64,000 bases of DNA from Anodontia alba (GCA_964016985.1 OZ024833.1:65085985-65149984), one strand, 5' to 3'; positions 44,815-56,394 are shown, counted from the first letter of the stretch. Numbers and translations: made by a program. The notes: generated from the sequence alone by a model not told the origin.

Positions 44815-45650
44815 TGACCCCAACTTCGAAGAAGTTGAGGGGCATATTGGTTTGGCCTTGTTCGTCTGTCTGTCTGCACGTTACGCTTTTAGGTGCTTGT
44901 GAAACTAGAGAATACCTTATGCTGGGAACTTGAATTTTATACATGGCAAGAGCACAAAAAAAAACACGAACCGGTATTTGTTTTTGTTTTTGTTTTTGTT
45001 TTTTTTTTTCCATCGGGCCTAGTATGGCAGAATTATGCCCCTTTTTTCGAATTCATTCTATTCTATTGCAATAATAGCAATAGTAAAAACCTTGTCAACA
45101 CGATATCCAGAGAATCGCTTGGAGCAAGATTCTTATTGTTCTGCATACAGTTTAGGATCAGTGTGTAGACGACCTGATTAACTTTTGAGCGATTGCCGTA
45201 AAATGTTGTCAGTTATGCCCCTTTTCGGACTTTGCTATTATAACAACAGGAAGACTTTGTCAACACGATATCTAGAGAACTGCTTGAGCTAGGATCCTGA
45301 TATTTTGAAAACAGTTTAGAATTAATGTTTAAATTACCTGATTAACTTTTGACCGAATTCCGTAAAAAAAGGCAGAAGAATGTCCCTTTCGACTTTGCAT
45401 GTATTGCAATGGGAAAACATTGCCAACACGATATCTAGAAAACTTCTTGAGCTATGATTCTTATATTTTGCACACAGTTTAGGATCGATGTTAAGATGAC
45501 CTGATTAACTTTTTAGAAAATTCTGTAAAATATTGACTATTATGCGAGGTTTCGGACTTTGCCACTATAGCAACTGGAAAACCTTGTCAACACGATATCT
45601 AAAGAACCGCTTGACGTAGGATCCTGATATTTTGATCAATATATAGATGA
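44815..45650 (+). repeat. Tandem repeat of about 170 bp (CCAACTTCGAAGAAGTT element)
   Basis: Begins GACCCCAACTTCGAAGAAGT, then four units with TTTTCGGACTTTGC, CAACACGATATCTAGAGAAC, AGGATCCTGATATTTTG and CCTGATTAACTTTTGA. I recall similar elements as common in bivalves. Confidence 0.78.
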
Positions 45651-45654
45651 CATG

Positions 45655-46600
45655 ATTATGCCCCTAGTTTCGAAGAAGTTGACGGGGTATATTGGTTTGG
45701 GCCTCTCAGTCCGTCCGTCCGTCCGTCCGTCTGTCCATCCGTTACACTTTCATCCGGTCAGCAATGGTTAGAGCTAGGATCCTGAGATTTCATATAGCAC
45801 CAGCATGAAAAATAAGCGGACCCATATTTTCTCGTTTTTCTCTCAGGGATTGTCCTTGCAGAGTTAGTCTCCCTTTTCGACTTAGGTATTTGACGACAGG
45901 CGATTAGTACGTTGTGTGCGCAACTCCTCATGCAATTTTATACCTATCAATTTGAAACTTTGCAGGCTCTTTTTCATGGTCTGTAAAAGTGTATGTGGTT
46001 TTAGTATTATCGACAATTTAATTTTTGTTACTTTTTTTTACGTTTTAACTTAGTCATTTTAGGGGTTTAAATACTATTAAAGTACATAACAGATGGCACT
46101 TTGTGTGCGCAGCTTCTCCTACAGTTTTATACCGATTAATTTAAAACTTTGCAGGCCCTTTTGTCATGGTATGTAGCTGTGCATGTGGTTTTGGCATTAT
46201 CGTGACTAATTTTTGTCATTTTATCGACTTTTGAACTTAGCAATTTCTGTCCAAATATCTGGTACGCTTTGGCATACGGTCAGTAATGGTTAGAGCTAGG
46301 ATCCTGAAGTTTTATATATAGCATCAGCATAAAAAGTATGCGGACCCATTTGTTAGATGAACTATAATTTGTGTGCGTAACTCCTCATACAGTTTTATAC
46401 CGATCAATTTGAAACTCTCTCTTTTGTCATGGTCTGTTAATGTGTGTGTGGTTTTGGCATTGTCGTCTATATAAAGTTTGTCACCTTTTTCGACTGGAAC
46501 TTAGCCATTTTTGATGTTTGAATGTTTCGATCAATGCATTTGTAAGGGAAAGCATATGGTTGGGGGCGTAGTGTTTTACAGACACATTTTCTAGTTAATT
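45655..46600 (+). repeat. Second CCAACTTCGAAG-type element with internal repeats
   Basis: Begins ATGCCCCTAGTTTCGAAGAA and a CCGTCCGTCCGTCCGTC run at 45712. Three internal units carry GTGTGCGCAaCTCCTCAT, TTTTATACCGATCAATTTG and TCATGGTCTGTAAA. Confidence 0.75.
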
Positions 46601-47393
46601 CCTATTTTATTGTGACAAAAATGACCTGGGTTCTTAATTATCAGTATTGTCTTGTAGATCTAATGAGATTCCAAAACATATCAATTTGTGTTAAAATGGC
46701 AGAACATACTGATGTTTATTCCCATTTTAACAAACTTACCTGGTGCACCTGGTTACAAACCAGATCACTGAGTAATAAATGATAGCACTGCTACATGGTA
46801 TGTTACAGGGTATGTTAAATAGATAGTGCAAATTATATATTTCAGTGGAAAATACAACAATTTTAGTCGAACCATTGGCTATATAACCAAATATAACTGT
46901 ATTTTATAAAGATATGCATACGCATTCATTTGCATGAAAAAGTCTAATTCTGGATCAATATTATTTTTCTAAAAATATTACCTCTCTCTCCTAAATCAAT
47001 AAAATATGGCTTCTGTTATGCATATTTAAAATATGGCTACTTATGCTTCTTTATAGAACAAGCATCGTTTTTATAAAATACTAAATATAATGGTATAGAG
47101 AAATCATGGAAGCAAAGAAGCGGCTAAAATAGGCAGATTGCCTATAATACCGTCAGAGGTCCTTCAGAATTTTGTAGACTCGAAATTAAATATATGGGAT
47201 CTGTTCGGTGTTTGTTTATTGGTTAGAGATTCAGGATATTAGATTTTGCTACCATATAAAGATTAGGTAGCAAACTGGATTGTTCGAATTTCAAAATCAT
47301 TAGTAAAGAGTTAGTATGTAAATATTTAGGGTAAATACGCATAAAATTGCCATTTTTTCCAAACTTCCCATGAAATGAAATTTTGAGTCAAAG
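46601..47393. other. GALNT-B intron, nothing recognised
   Basis: AT-rich, no palindromes or exon-like stretch noticed. Confidence 0.5.
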
Positions 47394-47450
47394 TGTGTGT
47401 GTGTGTGTGTGTGCGTGTGCGTGTACGTGTGCGTGTGTGTGTGTGTGTGA
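47394..47450 (+). repeat. (GT)n microsatellite
   Basis: GTGTGT with GTGCGT interruptions, then a G-run to 47462. A similar GT/GC tract is at 50213-50266. Confidence 0.93.
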
Positions 47451-47502
47451 GGGGGGGGAGGGGTCTGGATACGCTCAGACAGGACGAGTAGTTTGCAGTA
47501 CT

Positions 47503-47590
47503 TCCAAAAGTACCAGAGAAATCATACCTCTCCATATGATTTAGGAAGGCTATTTATCTCGGGAAAATGTGTTTGGTCAAATTTTAGGAA
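47503..47590 (-). pseudogene. Decayed duplicate of the 3' end of GALNT-B exon 9
   Basis: From 47528 upward the minus strand ends in a GGAGAG|GTATGATTTC exon/donor junction identical to that at 47722, preceded by a FPEI..LPK..GE reading. The intron side (a shared AAGTAcCAGAGAAATCATAC-like stretch) is duplicated too. Similarity fades after about 55 bp and no acceptor or full exon is present. It could act as an alternative donor only if joined to an upstream acceptor that I cannot see. Confidence 0.75.
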
Positions 47591-47721
47591 ATCAGAAAAT
47601 TGATAATTACAGGAGGTGGCTGTTACTGAGAGGTGACCATTTATTGAGGTATCACTGTACGACATATAATTCCAAAAAAGATACATTTGCCTTACGTCCC
47701 CAAGTATCAGAGAAATCATAC

Positions 47722-47850
47722 CTCTCCAAGAAATACTCCTTTAGGAGGGATAATTATCTCAGGAAAAACGTTGTCAACAAACCATTGGAAAGAATGGCAT
47801 TTAAGGTCTTCACGTAATTTCTTTCTGTCTGAAACATCTCCATAGTCGAC
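47722..47850 (-). CDS. GALNT: GALNT-B exon 9: end of catalytic domain and linker to lectin
   Basis: 129 nt, 43 codons, too fragmented to show as a standalone ORF. Translation gives VDYGDVSDRKKLREDLKCHS, FQWFVDNVFPEIIIPP and KGVFLGE. The family pattern 'DYGD.S.R..LR..L.C..F.WY..N.YP' is clear. Acceptor TTTCTTTCAG; donor GTATGATTT. A decayed copy of its 3' end lies 190 bp further along the transcript (47528-47590). Confidence 0.95.
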
Positions 47851-48094
47851 CTGAAAGAAATAATCATGTCATGCATTAACATACTAATAAAATGTAGATT
47901 CTTCGGTGTCTGATTTCGGGCAGAAATGTAAACAGTGTTGCTACTGATAAAATGGTTTGTATCGCTTTATATCAACTAACGTAGCTTTAAGGTTAACAAA
48001 TATACAAAGGCGATCACTCTGACCTAAACAAATATGGTTACCTTCTCAATAAGGGATGTCTTAACAAAACAACTTCTATTGTTCGTAAAAGCAA

Positions 48095-48560
48095 ATTATT
48101 GCATAAAAAGAGTGTCACGCGTTATTAACAGACGTGCATTAACCGGCGAAAAGCCGTGTATTAACAAGGCAATTCAAGCGCTGTTAATGCACCGCTCGCG
48201 CTGTTAATGCACGGCTACGGAACTTTCAATATGCTCGTTCCGGGGCCACAGAACTGCTGCCGTCACGAGATGTGTACTGCCCTGCCCCCCAACGAGCATA
48301 GTCCGTGGAAATATCGTTCGCGCGACATCAGTGAAAAGGCGAAACAAAATAGTGCAAGAAATAACGCGAAATGTAGCAAATATTTTCAATTTTTATGCAA
48401 TAATAGCGATCGAACATGGTTTTTCAATGCATTAACATTCGCCAGGTCCCTTGGAAGGTGTTGAAAACCGCGGCCTTCGGCCTCGGTTTTCAACACCTCC
48501 CACGGGACCTGGCGAATGTTAATGCATGAAAAACCATGTTTGATCCCTATATTGATTTAA
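48095..48560 (-). mobile_element. Family N repeat, inverted second copy
   Basis: TTAACCGGCGAAAAGCCGTG on the left and the perfect GGTGTTGAAAACCGcGGCC / GGCCtCGGTTTTCAACACC hairpin on the right, flanked by GGCGAATGTTAATGCAT arms. Confidence 0.82.
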
Positions 48561-49247
48561 GAGAAGCTCACTTTGAGAAGTGAATCAGATACCAGTGAGG
48601 CAAAATATTTTTTACCGGAGTGATCTTGTTTTCAGCTAGGTTGCAGATGCGCAGGTTGCGCTGAGTCTTCGCTGGGCGCACATTCAGTCTTCTAGGAAAT
48701 GCTGTACCCCGGCTAAAATGTGTGAATGAAATTACAGAAAAAGCAAATGCCATTACAAGAATATCTCTGTAAAATGCAATGCTAACCCCAAATTGTTTTG
48801 TACGAACATTATGAGAATTGGACTCACGATTTAAAAAGCAATAGCAATTTAGATTTATCAAGCGTCTGAATCGGGAACAAAACGCTGATAACGTAAGTGT
48901 ATAAAATGGCGGCCTCTATATTCAACCAATGACAACTTTTTTGAGATATTTGAAACGACATATCTACAATACTACTCATATTGTACCTAATTTCAATGAG
49001 TGTTACATCCTTCTATCAGATAATCACACAACATTCAATTTGCGTTTTCCATTCAGGAGAATTGATACACTTGCTATACTCCAAAAGGATGCAAATTCTT
49101 TCATTTTAGAGTAGATTCCTTTTCAGAAGCTACTTGTTTAGCAGAAAAGCAAACAGAAAGTTGCCGAATTTGTCTCCCTTGTCGGAAATGGCGGAACATC
49201 TACCGAGTGTATCCAGTCTCCTTAACTGTTTTGCATTGAGAACTTAC

Positions 49248-49436
49248 AAGGTCATATCCGATATTTTCGTAATAATACTGTTTATAGTCGTCCAGCCACA
49301 CCTCCGCTAATCTGATATGGTTTTTCTTCAAAATATTTGTGACGTCGCCACCCCAGTTGTAAGGGGAGACAAAGCGGAAAACATGCGCCACGTGAGAACA
49401 GGGATGAACTTCAAGGGTGCCGCCACACATCCAAAC
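49248..49436 (-). CDS. GALNT: GALNT-B exon 8: CSHVAHVF metal-site segment
   Basis: 189 nt, 63 codons, phase 0 to 0. It encodes VWMCGGTLEVHPCSHVAHVF, RFVSPYNWGGDVTNILKKNH and RLAEVWLDDYKQYYYENIG, ending YDL. Family knowledge: the last His of 'CSHVGHVFR' completes the metal site; both His residues are kept, with G replaced by A. 'AEVWxDxYK' is another family signature. Confidence 0.96.
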
Positions 49437-50036
49437 CTTGATAAAACAGAAGATTTATAAATTTCAGAGATTATGAAAAGAGATGTCGCTCTTATTCATT
49501 TCAGTAGTCTTTGTAAGTATAATAAATGGAACTATGATATAACCATCATGTCATAATTCTGTTTATTCTACTTACAGAGATACTATTGTAGGTAAGGGAG
49601 ATAAAAATCGGCAGTAATAGTTGTACTCTCTCTGCCAGATTTGTGATCTCGCTAAGGCAAACGAGGCAACTGAGACAGTTCTCTACAAGTCCTACTGTAA
49701 AAGACAAATAGGATTAATAAGCATGTTATTCTTTGTTCAAAATTTCAGAAACGACAAAGTGACAAAATATGAATCAACACAGCCAACCTACTTTTTAGAA
49801 GTAATATTAGTAATGATATACTTTTGATTTCAAATTTCAACACAATATGCAAACAGGTAAACATCTATTCCAGAGTAGTTCCTTTCTTGCAGTTTCTTTG
49901 TTCTTTTGTTTTAGTTTAAAATATTCTAAAATTAGGTGAAGCAAATTAAGCTTCTGTTACACTTTAAAAAAGTTATTTTCATTTTCGTTTTCCGGATTTC
50001 CAGATTTATCGTGTAAGCACTGTGTAAAGACCATAC

Positions 50037-50154
50037 CCTTAGGGAGAGTTCCAAGTTGTCAGGTCCCCAGATTTCCATTCCTTCATCATATTTTCCAATC
50101 TGTTCAAAATAGTCCTTGCGTAGAGAAAACAACCCTCCAGCTATTGCTGGGCTT
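50037..50154 (-). CDS. GALNT: GALNT-B exon 7: SPAIAGG and Gal/GalNAc-T motif
   Basis: 118 nt: 1 nt completing the Lys codon, then 39 codons. It encodes [20 protein letters not shown], then [19 protein letters not shown]. Family knowledge: this region ('SPxMAGGLF', 'WGGENLE') contributes to the active site. Here the usual GGEN reads GPDN and SPTMAGG reads SPAIAGG, both mild departures. Acceptor TTTGCAG, donor GTATGG. Confidence 0.95.
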
Positions 50155-50424
50155 CTGCAAACAAGCAAACAAGGATTGGAAGATTAAAGCTCTGTTTGTT
50201 TGAGGGGGCGATTTGTGTGTGTGTGTGTGTGTGTGCGTGTGTGCGTGCGTGCGTGCGTGTGTGTTTGTCCAAAGAAAGTGTTAAAGTTCCAAAAAAATAT
50301 CATATTAGATCATATCTTATTAGAAACCATTTCTCTGTTCTGCTTCTATGCTGTCTTCTTAAACGTTTAGCCTAAAACAAAATTGGTCTGACCATCAGGA
50401 TTTAGGATCTACACTGTTTGCCTT

Positions 50425-50475
50425 TTTTTTTTCTTTTTTTTTTTTTTTTTTTTTTTTTTTTCTTTTTTTTTTTGC
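50425..50475 (+). repeat. Poly-T tract
   Basis: T-run with two C interruptions, following a G2-like fragment (GATTTAGGATCTACACTGTT). Another poly-T lies at 15888-15927. Confidence 0.9.
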
Positions 50476-50625
50476 ATTTGAGGTTTGACAAAAAAGGATG
50501 TGTTTGAATCCAAAGATTCGAAGAGGGAAGAGTCCACTTCAGATATACAGGTGCGAAAGAGTTAATTATTTATTATATACAAAGTAATGAAATATAGAGA
50601 ATTATTAATGAAATAAAATGCATAT

Positions 50626-50690
50626 TTTCACTAGTGAAATATAAGTTTTATATTTTCACTAGTGAAAATATAAAACTTATATTTTCACTC
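50626..50690. repeat. Palindrome, CACTAGTG-centred
   Basis: TATAAGTTTTATATTTTCAC, TAGTGAAAATATAAAACTTA. Confidence 0.85.
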
Positions 50691-50986
50691 CTCTGAGCAG
50701 TGAAAAATATAAGATCTGGATCTACTTTTTTCTAATTTACATTAATGTTTTCATTACACGAGATGAAAATTTTTATGGTATTCACTGAAAAAGAGTAAAT
50801 TTTCTTTTTATTTTATTTTTACACGCCAATGCGCGTTTCTGACGTCATATCTAACGTCACCAAACAAAACAAAACATGAACGTCATGGCGCCAAGGGACA
50901 AAACTGCGTGTCAGACTTTCCCTTGCAAATGCAAGATTTGCATCTTTTCTATCGAAAGTGATGTATATAATAAAAAGAAAATTCAA

Positions 50987-51126
50987 ATGTTTGTCGTGAA
51001 TATGACTTTTATTTCATCTCGTGAAGTGAAAAAATGTATATTTCATTCGTGCCTTCGGCACTCATGAAATATACATTTTTTCACTTCACTCGATGAAATA
51101 AAAGTCATATTCACTCCAAACATTTG
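50987..51126. repeat. 140-bp palindrome next to GALNT-B exon 6 donor
   Basis: GTGAATATGACTTTTATTTC, then AAAAAATGTATATTTCAT, the centre GTGCCTTCGGCAC, and nearly perfect mirrored arms to CATATTCACTCCAAACATTT. It sits about 14 nt from the 5' splice site at 51141-51147. Confidence 0.9.
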
Positions 51127-51147
51127 AATATCCTCTATATATCTTAC

Positions 51148-51355
51148 TTGTACGCTTTGTGTAGGGGATGGTTCTTCATTCTTGCTTTGTTCAATGGAAA
51201 CCATTTAAATTCTAGGCTTGCCAGATGAATGCCACCCAAAACATCAAGCTGACCTCTATCCACTTTGAATGTGTCATAGTTAATAGAGTTGATAACAGGT
51301 GCTACAATTAAGGGCTCACCTGTAGCCACTCGATCTAGTAATGGTTCCAACCAAC
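51148..51355 (-). CDS. GALNT: GALNT-B exon 6: GWLEPLL catalytic segment
   Basis: 208 nt encoding (G)WLEPLLDRVATGEPLIV, APVINSINYDTFKVDRGQLD and LEFKWFPLNKARMKNHPLHK. It ends AYK with the last Lys codon split AA|A. A hairpin repeat of about 140 bp (50987-51126) starts roughly 14 nt after the 5' splice site on the transcript. Confidence 0.96.
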
Positions 51356-51559
51356 CTGCCAACCAAGCGTGATAGTACAATACAGGTCATAAACATGATA
51401 ATTTATTCTACATCTATTAGTTATACCGTTCTCAAACAGTTAAGCTCTTACAGTCTTTTCCGAAATGTCGGATCAGTTTAGAGTCTTGACTTTGTCAGAT
51501 CCGTTGAACACCCTCTCAAACAAGGCTTCACTGTGATGTTTCATAGATGATTTAGAGGA

Positions 51560-51860
51560 CGCCTTGCGGACCGAACATATATTTGTGATTTGGAGCTGCA
51601 TCAGAATCAAGGGGGAGGTTTCGTGCTAGTAAAACGAAATTAAGCCCTACTCCCAACCACCTTCCCTACCAAGTAGCTTTCCTACTGACTGTTCCAAAGC
51701 GGTCCCTCTGTCGAAGTTATTCTTTATTAGTGCGTTGGTGGTTTCATATGTGTTTTTGTCAATATTTATTCCTCATCTCTCCTTCTATAGTAGCTTAGGA
51801 AGGCTGTGCGTCGTATTTGTGACATTGCCTGGGTATTTACCCTTATATTTTTGTTTAAGC
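51560..51860 (+). repeat. Family P fragment
   Basis: CTGTTCCAAAGCGGTCCCTC, TTCCTCATCTCTCCTTCTAT and GGAAGGCTGTGCGTCGTATT. A shorter copy of the same right end is at 52850-52990. Confidence 0.65.
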
Positions 51861-52010
51861 TAACGGTATGACGTCGAAGCGACAAGTGTAACGTTCTCGT
51901 GCCTTCAGCTTCTCAAAGCGTCTATAAAAGCGCATTCAAAATTGTACCAGACAACATTTTTAGAGAAAATAAGGCTATGAAGCTGTTCCACATGAAACAT
52001 CAAGCTTTAA

Positions 52011-52284
52011 CATCATGAAAACATACCTATATAACTTTGACCCCCTTAAACCCCAGTTTTATACAGTAAAAGTGGATTTTTTTAGAGGTATACATTATTT
52101 TCTTATTTCTGCTCAAAGTATAGATTGTGGGTACTCATTAGAACCGCTTCGCCAAAGCGTTCTAACGAGTACTCACAATCTATGTTTTGAGCAGAAATAT
52201 GAAAAATATCAGAAGTTTATCTGAAAACTTTCAGTTTTTAGTGGTGAAATTTTCAATATATTTGTATAGGTGTGTTTTCGTAAA
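52011..52284 (+). mobile_element. Family A MITE
   Basis: Left end CATCATGAAAACATACCTAT, right end TGTGTTTTCGTAAATG; core CCGCTTCGCCAAAGCG, partly decayed. Confidence 0.85.
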
Positions 52285-52429
52285 TGTTTCTCAGAAAAGC
52301 ACAGTGAAATAGATATATTTGTTGTGAATAGCGTTGAGACGGTTATTGTTTATTCACTTTAAAATAATATACATGTCATTACTATAGAAGCATGATCTGA
52401 TGCTCTGTATCAAGTCAGATGGATGTTCA

Positions 52430-52495
52430 CTGATCACATGATCACATGAGACGCTTGCAAGCGTCTCATGTGATCATGTGATCAGGGAACATCCA
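52430..52495. repeat. Palindrome with GATCACATGA arms
   Basis: ATCACATGATCACATGAGAC, GCTTGCAAGC, GTCTCATGTGATCATGTGAT, with GATGTTC/GAACATC outside. Confidence 0.88.
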
Positions 52496-52498
52496 CTC

Positions 52499-52606
52499 CA
52501 GTAACCATTCTACATAAATCTATAGTGGCCATTATCGACCCATCAGGGTAGCTGACTGGCCGATGATAACGGCCTACTATACATTTATGAGGAATGCTAG
52601 CTGGAA
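52499..52606. repeat. Family I palindrome, decayed
   Basis: CATTCTACATAAATCTATAG and ACATTTATGAGGAATGCTAG arms, with a more diverged inner part and an inverted loop (CAGGGTAGCTGA). Confidence 0.8.
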
Positions 52607-53339
52607 CTAGGCTTGATACGGAGCCTTCCGATCACGTTACTGTAGCAGTGATGACTTTGTATAAAGCGAACATTTTGATCCTATAGACATGAGGGAAATG
52701 TACGATTAAACAAAATAACTTTTCCAATTCAACAAGAACAGATACGTATGGACAGTGGCTAACAATCTCAAATGTTAAAACAATACTGTGCATTTTTCGT
52801 ATCTGCTGTAAACATATATTTAATGTAGTTAGCCCACAGAGCTGTGTATTCGTTAATTATAGTTAATTATATTGCGTTTGTTTTGTCATTATAAGTTCCT
52901 CATCCCTCCTTCTTTTGGTTCCCCAGGAAGGCTGTGCTTCGTGATTGTGGTATGTCCCTTGTATCTTCACCTATACGTTTATCTCTCTGACAAAAATCAA
53001 ACTGATATAATTGTAGCTGTCAATTTACTCAATGTTGATAATATTCATTTTGAACAAATGGTTCCCACTGATTTTCGGTTAGATAAAGTTGATTTTTCTG
53101 ATTCCGAAGCATATTCTTTTGGATTTGTATGTACTGCTAAAAACTTTATAACAATTGTGATTTTGGTACTGTTTATTTTCCTTGGTTAGATGTGATATTC
53201 CTCGATCTCACCCGTATGGAGTATATATACCTCAATTTCTTCGTTTTGCAAGGGATACAATTGTTGTGGTTTGTATACTCTCATGAAAATGATTTTAAGG
53301 AATAAAGTCCTGACTGTAAAACTCCTTACAAAAGGCTAT

Positions 53340-54190
53340 CGGTATCGTAAACTCAGTAATGCCTTTTTCAAAATATTATCACCGATGCTAAAAATTGATT
53401 GATTACTATAAAAGTGGCTTGAAAATACTTCTGCGGCAATAAATATCGGATCCAGAGTTTTGCAGTGGCCCAGTTTATGAATTTAGGGAAACTATTGGGA
53501 ATCCGATTTTTAGAAGAATTCAAAAACATTATCACCCGTTTTAAAAGAATGTAGTACATGGATATTATGCGATATACTAAATGCTTAATTTTTAACCCAA
53601 TCATGGATGATAACTATGCTTTCATCTTTAACTGCACGACGTTGGGTCGAATCTCAGACTCCCAGACGGCACCGATCTAAACATTTCATTCGAGGGTTGA
53701 TGCCTGATGTCTTTGTTCGGACTCTCCTGGTTCAACTAGCGGTTTTCTTTAGCTCCTCGTGTCTGAGACTAGTGTTTGCCAAGAGTCCTCGCCCCCACGA
53801 GCCCTCGCTCTTGTTTCAGTTAATTTTATTTACATGTTTTGTTGTTGTTGTTTTTTTTTTGTGTTGATTCACTGATTGAATTGGTGAAGCCTCCATGCGA
53901 GCCAAATAATTTTGTATTTATGCAACATTTGAGTGAAGATATAGCGTCAGTAAAATCGATTTAAACCCACACTGAGCAGTTTTTACTACTAACCGTTCTA
54001 AGGCGATGGTGTTGATGGGTCCTATCTAGCAATGTGATTACCTTGTTGTGGAAAAGTGAACTGGCTGACCAGTTGTTTTGTATTTTCGTTGGTTTCTAAC
54101 GTATGCGCTGTCGGCCGTAGTTAATTTACTAAAACTCTTGGCGTGACTGGAAGGCTGTGCTCTGTGATTGTGCCTCTTCCTGGACATCTT
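53340..54190 (+). repeat. Family P repeat, long copy
   Basis: GAATCTCAGACTCCCAGACG, CTGATTGAATTGGTGAAGCC, ACCGTTCTAAGGCGATGGTG and GGAAGGCTGTGCTCTGTGAT parallel the copy at 7740-8665. Confidence 0.72.
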
Positions 54191-54487
54191 CTTTAATATT
54201 TTGAAAAACGCTTAAAATTTAATAATTTAATTAAAATAAATCATAATATACACGCTCCTTTACCATCCACAGAAATGAAGCTCTAAATACCTGCTTCGCT
54301 GGTCGACAATACCAATATAGGATCGGTCTGATATATTTTATTTATAGGAACGTAAAGTGAAACGATTTCTTGAAAACAATTTTCACCGTGAATCAAAAGT
54401 ACAAACGAAAGTATCGTCTCGCTGATTCTCGTGAGAATGTTTTGTATACTGGGAAAGTTTATCTATTGTATATCTGGCCTCACGTAC

Positions 54488-54652
54488 CGTCAAAACATTC
54501 ACAATGTGAATCAAGAACAGTAACCACTGGAGCTATGGCGGCAGACATCGCCAGAGTTCTCGCCCTTATTGATCCTACTCTTTCTTTGGCCCGGATAATT
54601 CGCACTTTCTTCAAACTTCTCATATAAACGTCCAATGGTTCCTTAAGATGAG
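54488..54652 (-). CDS. GALNT: GALNT-B exon 5: DxH catalytic motif (DSHCE)
   Basis: 165 nt encoding HLKEPLDVYMRSLKKVRIIR, AKERVGSIRARTLAMSAAIA and VVTVLDSHCECFDG. The D and H of DSHCE are the expected metal ligands. This is the most conserved exon between the two paralogues. Confidence 0.97.
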
Positions 54653-54727
54653 CTTTACAAAAAGAGTATAAACATGAGTCCAAATGTAAGACAAGCGTCC
54701 CTGTTAACCCATCGTAGACTGAATGAA

Positions 54728-54812
54728 CTCTCCCACACTTTTTATTGGAAGGTTCTAATTTCGATTTTAGGTATGTCAGGCTATGTGATTTAGATATTCC
54801 TAGAGAAAAATG
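54728..54812 (+). repeat. 90-bp direct repeat, copy 2
   Basis: Shares CTCCCACACT and CAGGCTATGTGATTTAGATA with 44066-44155, followed here by a family-G hairpin remnant (54830-54900). Confidence 0.7.
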
Positions 54813-55264
54813 GTTGAACTAGTTGCAAAACATTGGAGACCCTGCTCCGATGGCGGCGTCTCATCTGGGTCTGCCCTATTTGTCAGTTACCCTTTTAGGG
54901 GTCTCCAGACTACTATGGGTTAAGTAAGAACACGAATGTCAGCAGAAATGTGAGAAAAAGGACCCTTATTACTTATGCCCACTACGAATACCCAGATCAT
55001 AATGTGAATTTGTGCAGTATGTTTATAGTCTTCACTGTCTACTGAAAAAATTATGGCAACAGCAGAATACAATGACAAATCAAGAAAAGCTGGTCAGAGT
55101 GCAGGCTGTCTGCAGGCAGATCTGAGCCTTCTCTGTTCGCATCTGTCATAAGGACCATTTCTAATGTTACACGTTTTGAAGGAAACTGGATACACTTGAT
55201 AGCTTTCAGCCCTTTATACAAGGGGTGGGGTCATTTTTGCGTCATCTTAATGCCAAATCCATTC

Positions 55265-55345
55265 TGAAAAGTATACTCTTAAATGAAAGAATTTGCTCCC
55301 CCTTGGGAGAAAACTTCCTTCCTGTTAAGGGTATACTTCTTTTTA
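55265..55345. repeat. Family K hairpin
   Basis: AAATGAAAGAATTTGCTCCC and GGGAGaAAACTTCCTTCCTG, with TATACT on both sides. Confidence 0.7.
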
Positions 55346-55998
55346 GGAAGGAAACTGAACCAGAACAATTTTTGCAGAGTTGCCTCTCCTGAATAGCATG
55401 GATTCACCAAAAGCCACAGAGAGAGATAATATACCTCATGGCATGTGCACCTAGCGAAGACTCAGATCAGCTTGTGTATCCTGGGCACGCTGATCAGTAT
55501 TCGCTATGTGCTCTGAGGACAGCTAAGGATATATGTTTTTTTACTGTTTATAGGGTTTGGTCCTTTGTGGTCACTGACACAAAGAATTTTGAAAATTGAT
55601 GTGTGTCGCTGATGAGACCAGACTGACCGACTAACTAGTCTGGCCCAGAAAACTTCAAAGCTTCATTTATTTTCATTTGTGTATGTGTTCATTGTTCCTT
55701 AAGAGGTATTCCATTTGGTATCTACTTCTTATCTTCAATACAGCTGATGATAATGACGTGCGGTTGCCGTAAAACGTTTCCCAGGCCTTCGCTATAGCGT
55801 AGTATCTGGCGAGTTTCGAAAATTAATGAGGGAAACTGATAGGACCAGAATCATCGAAACTAAATAGGCCTTCGCTATAGTGTAATACATATTTTCTGGC
55901 CAACCCACTCGGAGATTTTCGAAAATTTATGAGGGAAACGGATAAGACCAGTTTCACAGAAACTAAATAGTCTAGCCCAGAAAACTCCGACATTTCAG

Positions 55999-56152
55999 CC
56001 CGGGTCCCAAGGTTATAAAACTTTTTATAAGCATGAAATTTATCCTGCTTATAAGTCTCCAATTACTAATAATTGCAAATGCTTTCTTGCTAAATAGAAA
56101 ATTTCATGCTTAATTGAGTTGAGCATGAAAAAAGTTTTATAACCTAGAGGCC
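55999..56152. mobile_element. Family J palindrome, shortened
   Basis: CAAGGTTATAAAACTTTTTA and GCATGAAAAAAGTTTTATAA ends with most of the inner hairpins lost. Confidence 0.78.
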
Positions 56153-56394
56153 AAGTGATTCTAGTGTTTTCCTAAAACATATGGACCCCGATGTCAGAAA
56201 CGTGCCTCATGACATGGGGCTTCGCGAAGTATGATCGTAATCTTCACCTGGCGCAATTCGAATAGCCAATAATGCAACGAAGACGGATGTGCAGGCTCAT
56301 TTGAGTCTTCTTTGGATTCACATTTATAAGACAATCCTCTTAACCAGTGCCATATTAGTGGATAATGTTATCAGTATACATGTAGTTGACATCT

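Noticed and set aside
44893..45168. 91-residue forward open frame
   Set aside because: It lies wholly in the 170-bp tandem repeat element and in a (TTTTTG)n tract.
48568..48861. 97-residue minus-strand frame near GALNT-B exon 8
   Set aside because: It matches neither the expected next exon (found at 47722) nor any GALNT segment, and it overlaps a family-H-like stretch (CTGAGTCTTCGCTGGGCGCAC).
52872..53189. 105-residue forward open frame
   Set aside because: Its start lies in a family-P fragment and the rest shows no recognisable domain, codon pattern or splice context.
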